A program made the translations under genes and the position numbers. The notes beneath the pieces were generated by a model. The model saw only the letters and a list, made by a program, of their open reading frames with translations, was not told the origin of the DNA and did no database searches. 64,000 nt of DNA. Source: an uncultured Oscillospiraceae bacterium (GTDB lineage Bacteria > Bacillota > Clostridia > Oscillospirales > Ruminococcaceae). The stretch is from positions 1 to 64,000 of the forward strand of contig USBI01000001.1 of the NCBI GenBank assembly GCA_900552945.1. Direction: 5' to 3'. Of the stretch, positions 62,740 through 64,000 are shown one piece after another (position 1 is the stretch's first letter; every line of letters starts with the position of its first letter).

Positions 62740-62895
62740 CTAGAGCGCAAATTTGTGCAAATACATTCCCATGCAGTTTACGCTTCCCTGTTTCATAAGC
62801 AGTTATTAAAACGGTTTGCAGAGAAACACATTTTAGAGTTAACAGTTACAATAAACTCATAGAAGCTTCTCTTGAGTTTATTTTTTGTGCCATGG

Positions 62896-62911
62896 GTTAG
62901 CAATAACTAAC
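62896..62911. promoter_or_regulatory. GTTAG...CTAAC inverted repeat, DtxR-like operator candidate
   Basis: GTTAG-CAATAA-CTAAC in the gap 62665-63205 ahead of the ABC transporter gene. That gap has no clear gene; a 39-codon frame (63090-63209) that overlaps the ABC start is the only candidate and is weak. Confidence 0.45.
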
Positions 62912-63011
62912 TTTAGCCTATTCAAAAATCAATCTCCCCTCGGAATTGATATACAAAAATATTTTTATCGCCTAAATCACACCGTAGAAACGGCATTTTT
63001 TCGGCCGCGCG

Positions 63012-63027
63012 GTTAGCCAAAGCTAAC
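63012..63027. promoter_or_regulatory. GTTAGC...GCTAAC inverted repeat, DtxR-like operator candidate
   Basis: A perfect 6-4-6 palindrome GTTAGC-CAAA-GCTAAC, about 180 bases ahead of the ABC transporter. Best of the three similar sites. Confidence 0.55.
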
Positions 63028-63205
63028 AAATCGATCTATGAAAAAGCAACTGATCCTTCCATATTGTATCAGACAACAATTTTTAACTGATGAATTGCAT
63101 CAAATTTACAAATGAACCCTTTGGATATCATTGGGTATCTTTCTTGTTTCCAACAGCCGCCGCTTTTTGGGCAGCGATAAAAAATAGTAAAGGATGTACG
63201 AAAAC

Positions 63206-64000
63206 ATGATGATCAACAAACAGCTCATCAGCACGGTCCCCGAGAGCAAAAAATACATAGCGGGAAATGTGGTTTTACAGTGGTGTTCCCTTGCGGCGAA
63301 TATCGCCCTGATGCTTAGCATTTCCCGAATGCTTGCAGAGCTTTTCAGGGGTTCGGCCTCGGCGCAGCTTTTCACAGTGACGGGAGGTGTTGTAATTCTG
63401 GCTCTGGCAGTCCGGTTTTTCTGCTCCATCGGGGCTGCCAAAATGGGGTACTTCTCCTCCAAAGCAGTCAAAAAGACTTTGCGTGAGAAGATCTATCAAA
63501 AGCTTCTGCGGCTGGGAAGCGCATACAACGAACAGGTGAAAACTTCGGAAGTGGTGCAGGTGGCGGTGGAAGGCGTCGATCAGCTGGAAACCTATTTCGG
63601 CGCGTATCTGCCGCAGTTTTTCTATGCCATGCTGGCGCCGCTCACGCTGTTTGTTGTTCTATGCTTTGTGAATGTCCCGGCGGCGGTGGTATTGCTTATC
63701 TGTGTGCCGCTGATCCCTGTAGCCATTGCAGCGGTGCAGACTTGGGCCAAAAAACTGCTCTCCAAATACTGGGGGCAGTACACCGAGCTTGGCGACACTT
63801 TCCTTGAAAATTTACAGGGGCTTACCACTCTCAAAATCTATCAGGCGGATGAGTTTAAACAGCAGGAAATGAACGAGCAGGCGGAAAAATTCCGAAAGAT
63901 CACCATGAAGGTGCTGACCATGCAGTTAAACTCCATCACCATTATGGACCTGATCGCTTACGGCGGCGCAGCGCTGGGCGTCATTATGGCGGTGACCCAG
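63206..64000 (+). CDS. ABC transporter permease/ATP-binding protein, CydD-like, partial
   Basis: Reading from ATG at 63206 (MMINKQLISTVPESKKYIAGN) runs 265 codons to the edge without a stop. Visible is the transmembrane domain of a type IV ABC exporter: QWCSLAANIALMLSISR, GYFSSKAVKKTLREKIYQKLL, GVDQLETYFGAYLPQFFYAML, and ENLQGLTTLKIYQADEFKQQEMNEQAE. This matches CydD-type half transporters, usually encoded with a second half. The ATPase part lies beyond the window. The DNA looks more GC-rich than its left-hand neighbours, in keeping with transfer. Confidence 0.85.
   Translation, partial: MMINKQLISTVPESKKYIAGNVVLQWCSLAANIALMLSISRMLAELFRGSASAQLFTVTGGVVILALAVRFFCSIGAAKMGYFSSKAVKKTLREKIYQKLLRLGSAYNEQVKTSEVVQVAVEGVDQLETYFGAYLPQFFYAMLAPLTLFVVLCFVNVPAAVVLLICVPLIPVAIAAVQTWAKKLLSKYWGQYTELGDTFLENLQGLTTLKIYQADEFKQQEMNEQAEKFRKITMKVLTMQLNSITIMDLIAYGGAALGVIMAVTQ

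Noticed and set aside
63106-63471. 121-codon minus-strand frame over the start of the CydD-like gene
   Set aside because: The plus-strand ABC transporter reading is open to the window edge and matches a known family.

Overview
This window looks like chromosome from a low-to-mid GC, spore-forming anaerobe of the Clostridia. Direct evidence: an alpha/beta SASP, SpoIIID, CwlD, a SpoIIQ-like M23 protein, a BclA-like collagen repeat protein, sigma-A style promoters, strong AGGAGG ribosome binding sites, and the IspH-ribosomal protein S1 fusion known from Clostridia. Placement near the Oscillospirales/Ruminococcaceae is my inference from gene content and protein flavour only. Nearly everything to about 60.9 kb reads as ordinary core chromosome; from the tRNA-Tyr gene to the right edge the DNA looks accessory.

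Layout. 0-6 kb: polysaccharide flippase, an SDR-cysK pair, a collagen-like surface protein, thioredoxin, a SASP. 6-9 kb: a CsoR-type metal repressor followed by a P1B metal ATPase with a clear palindromic operator over its promoter. 9-18.3 kb: peptide-binding lipoprotein, glmS, two TM2/zinc-ribbon paralogues, then a minus-strand housekeeping run (DUF951 and prfA, then Sua5/TsaC, coaE and an M18 aminopeptidase). 18.5-20 kb: an unknown small protein and an S1-domain protein whose Shine-Dalgarno is buried in a 14-bp perfect hairpin. 20-25.7 kb: an HlyD/FtsX efflux pair without its ATPase, a small Cys-rich protein, then membrane protein-cwlD-radA. 25.8-29.8 kb: rpsO-pnp with two structured RNA elements, a DUF368 (undecaprenyl phosphate) transporter and spoIIID. 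30-44.9 kb: intracellular hemicellulose-oligosaccharide enzymes (GH43, GH8 exo-oligoxylanase, a GH63-like alpha-barrel enzyme) mixed with a heterodimeric ABC exporter, AKR, asnB, a ROK glucokinase and a GNAT protein. 44.9-51 kb: nth, then RpiR regulator-flavoprotein-cmk-plsC-ispH/rpsA as one minus-strand operon. 51-60.3 kb: an unrecognised 651-residue enzyme, MATE pump, lone fumarase beta subunit, DivIVA-like protein, serCA, DUF4358 lipoprotein and the SpoIIQ-like protein.

60.5-64 kb: tRNA-Pro, tRNA-Thr and tRNA-Tyr, the first two with textbook promoters. The last 21 bases of tRNA-Tyr are repeated exactly 145 bp downstream, like the att scar of an integrative element, and just beyond lie a 5'-truncated azoreductase-like fragment, a ZIP metal transporter and a CydD-like ABC transporter running off the edge. 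Three TTAG...CTAA inverted repeats flank the last two genes and suggest a shared DtxR-type metalloregulator.

No complete novel defence, CRISPR or phage system is visible. The most interesting signals are regulatory: the S1-like hairpin, the tRNA-Tyr scar with its putative metal regulon, the CsoR-type operator, the serC palindrome, the rpsO and pnp leaders, and a short upstream ORF before the ABC exporter.
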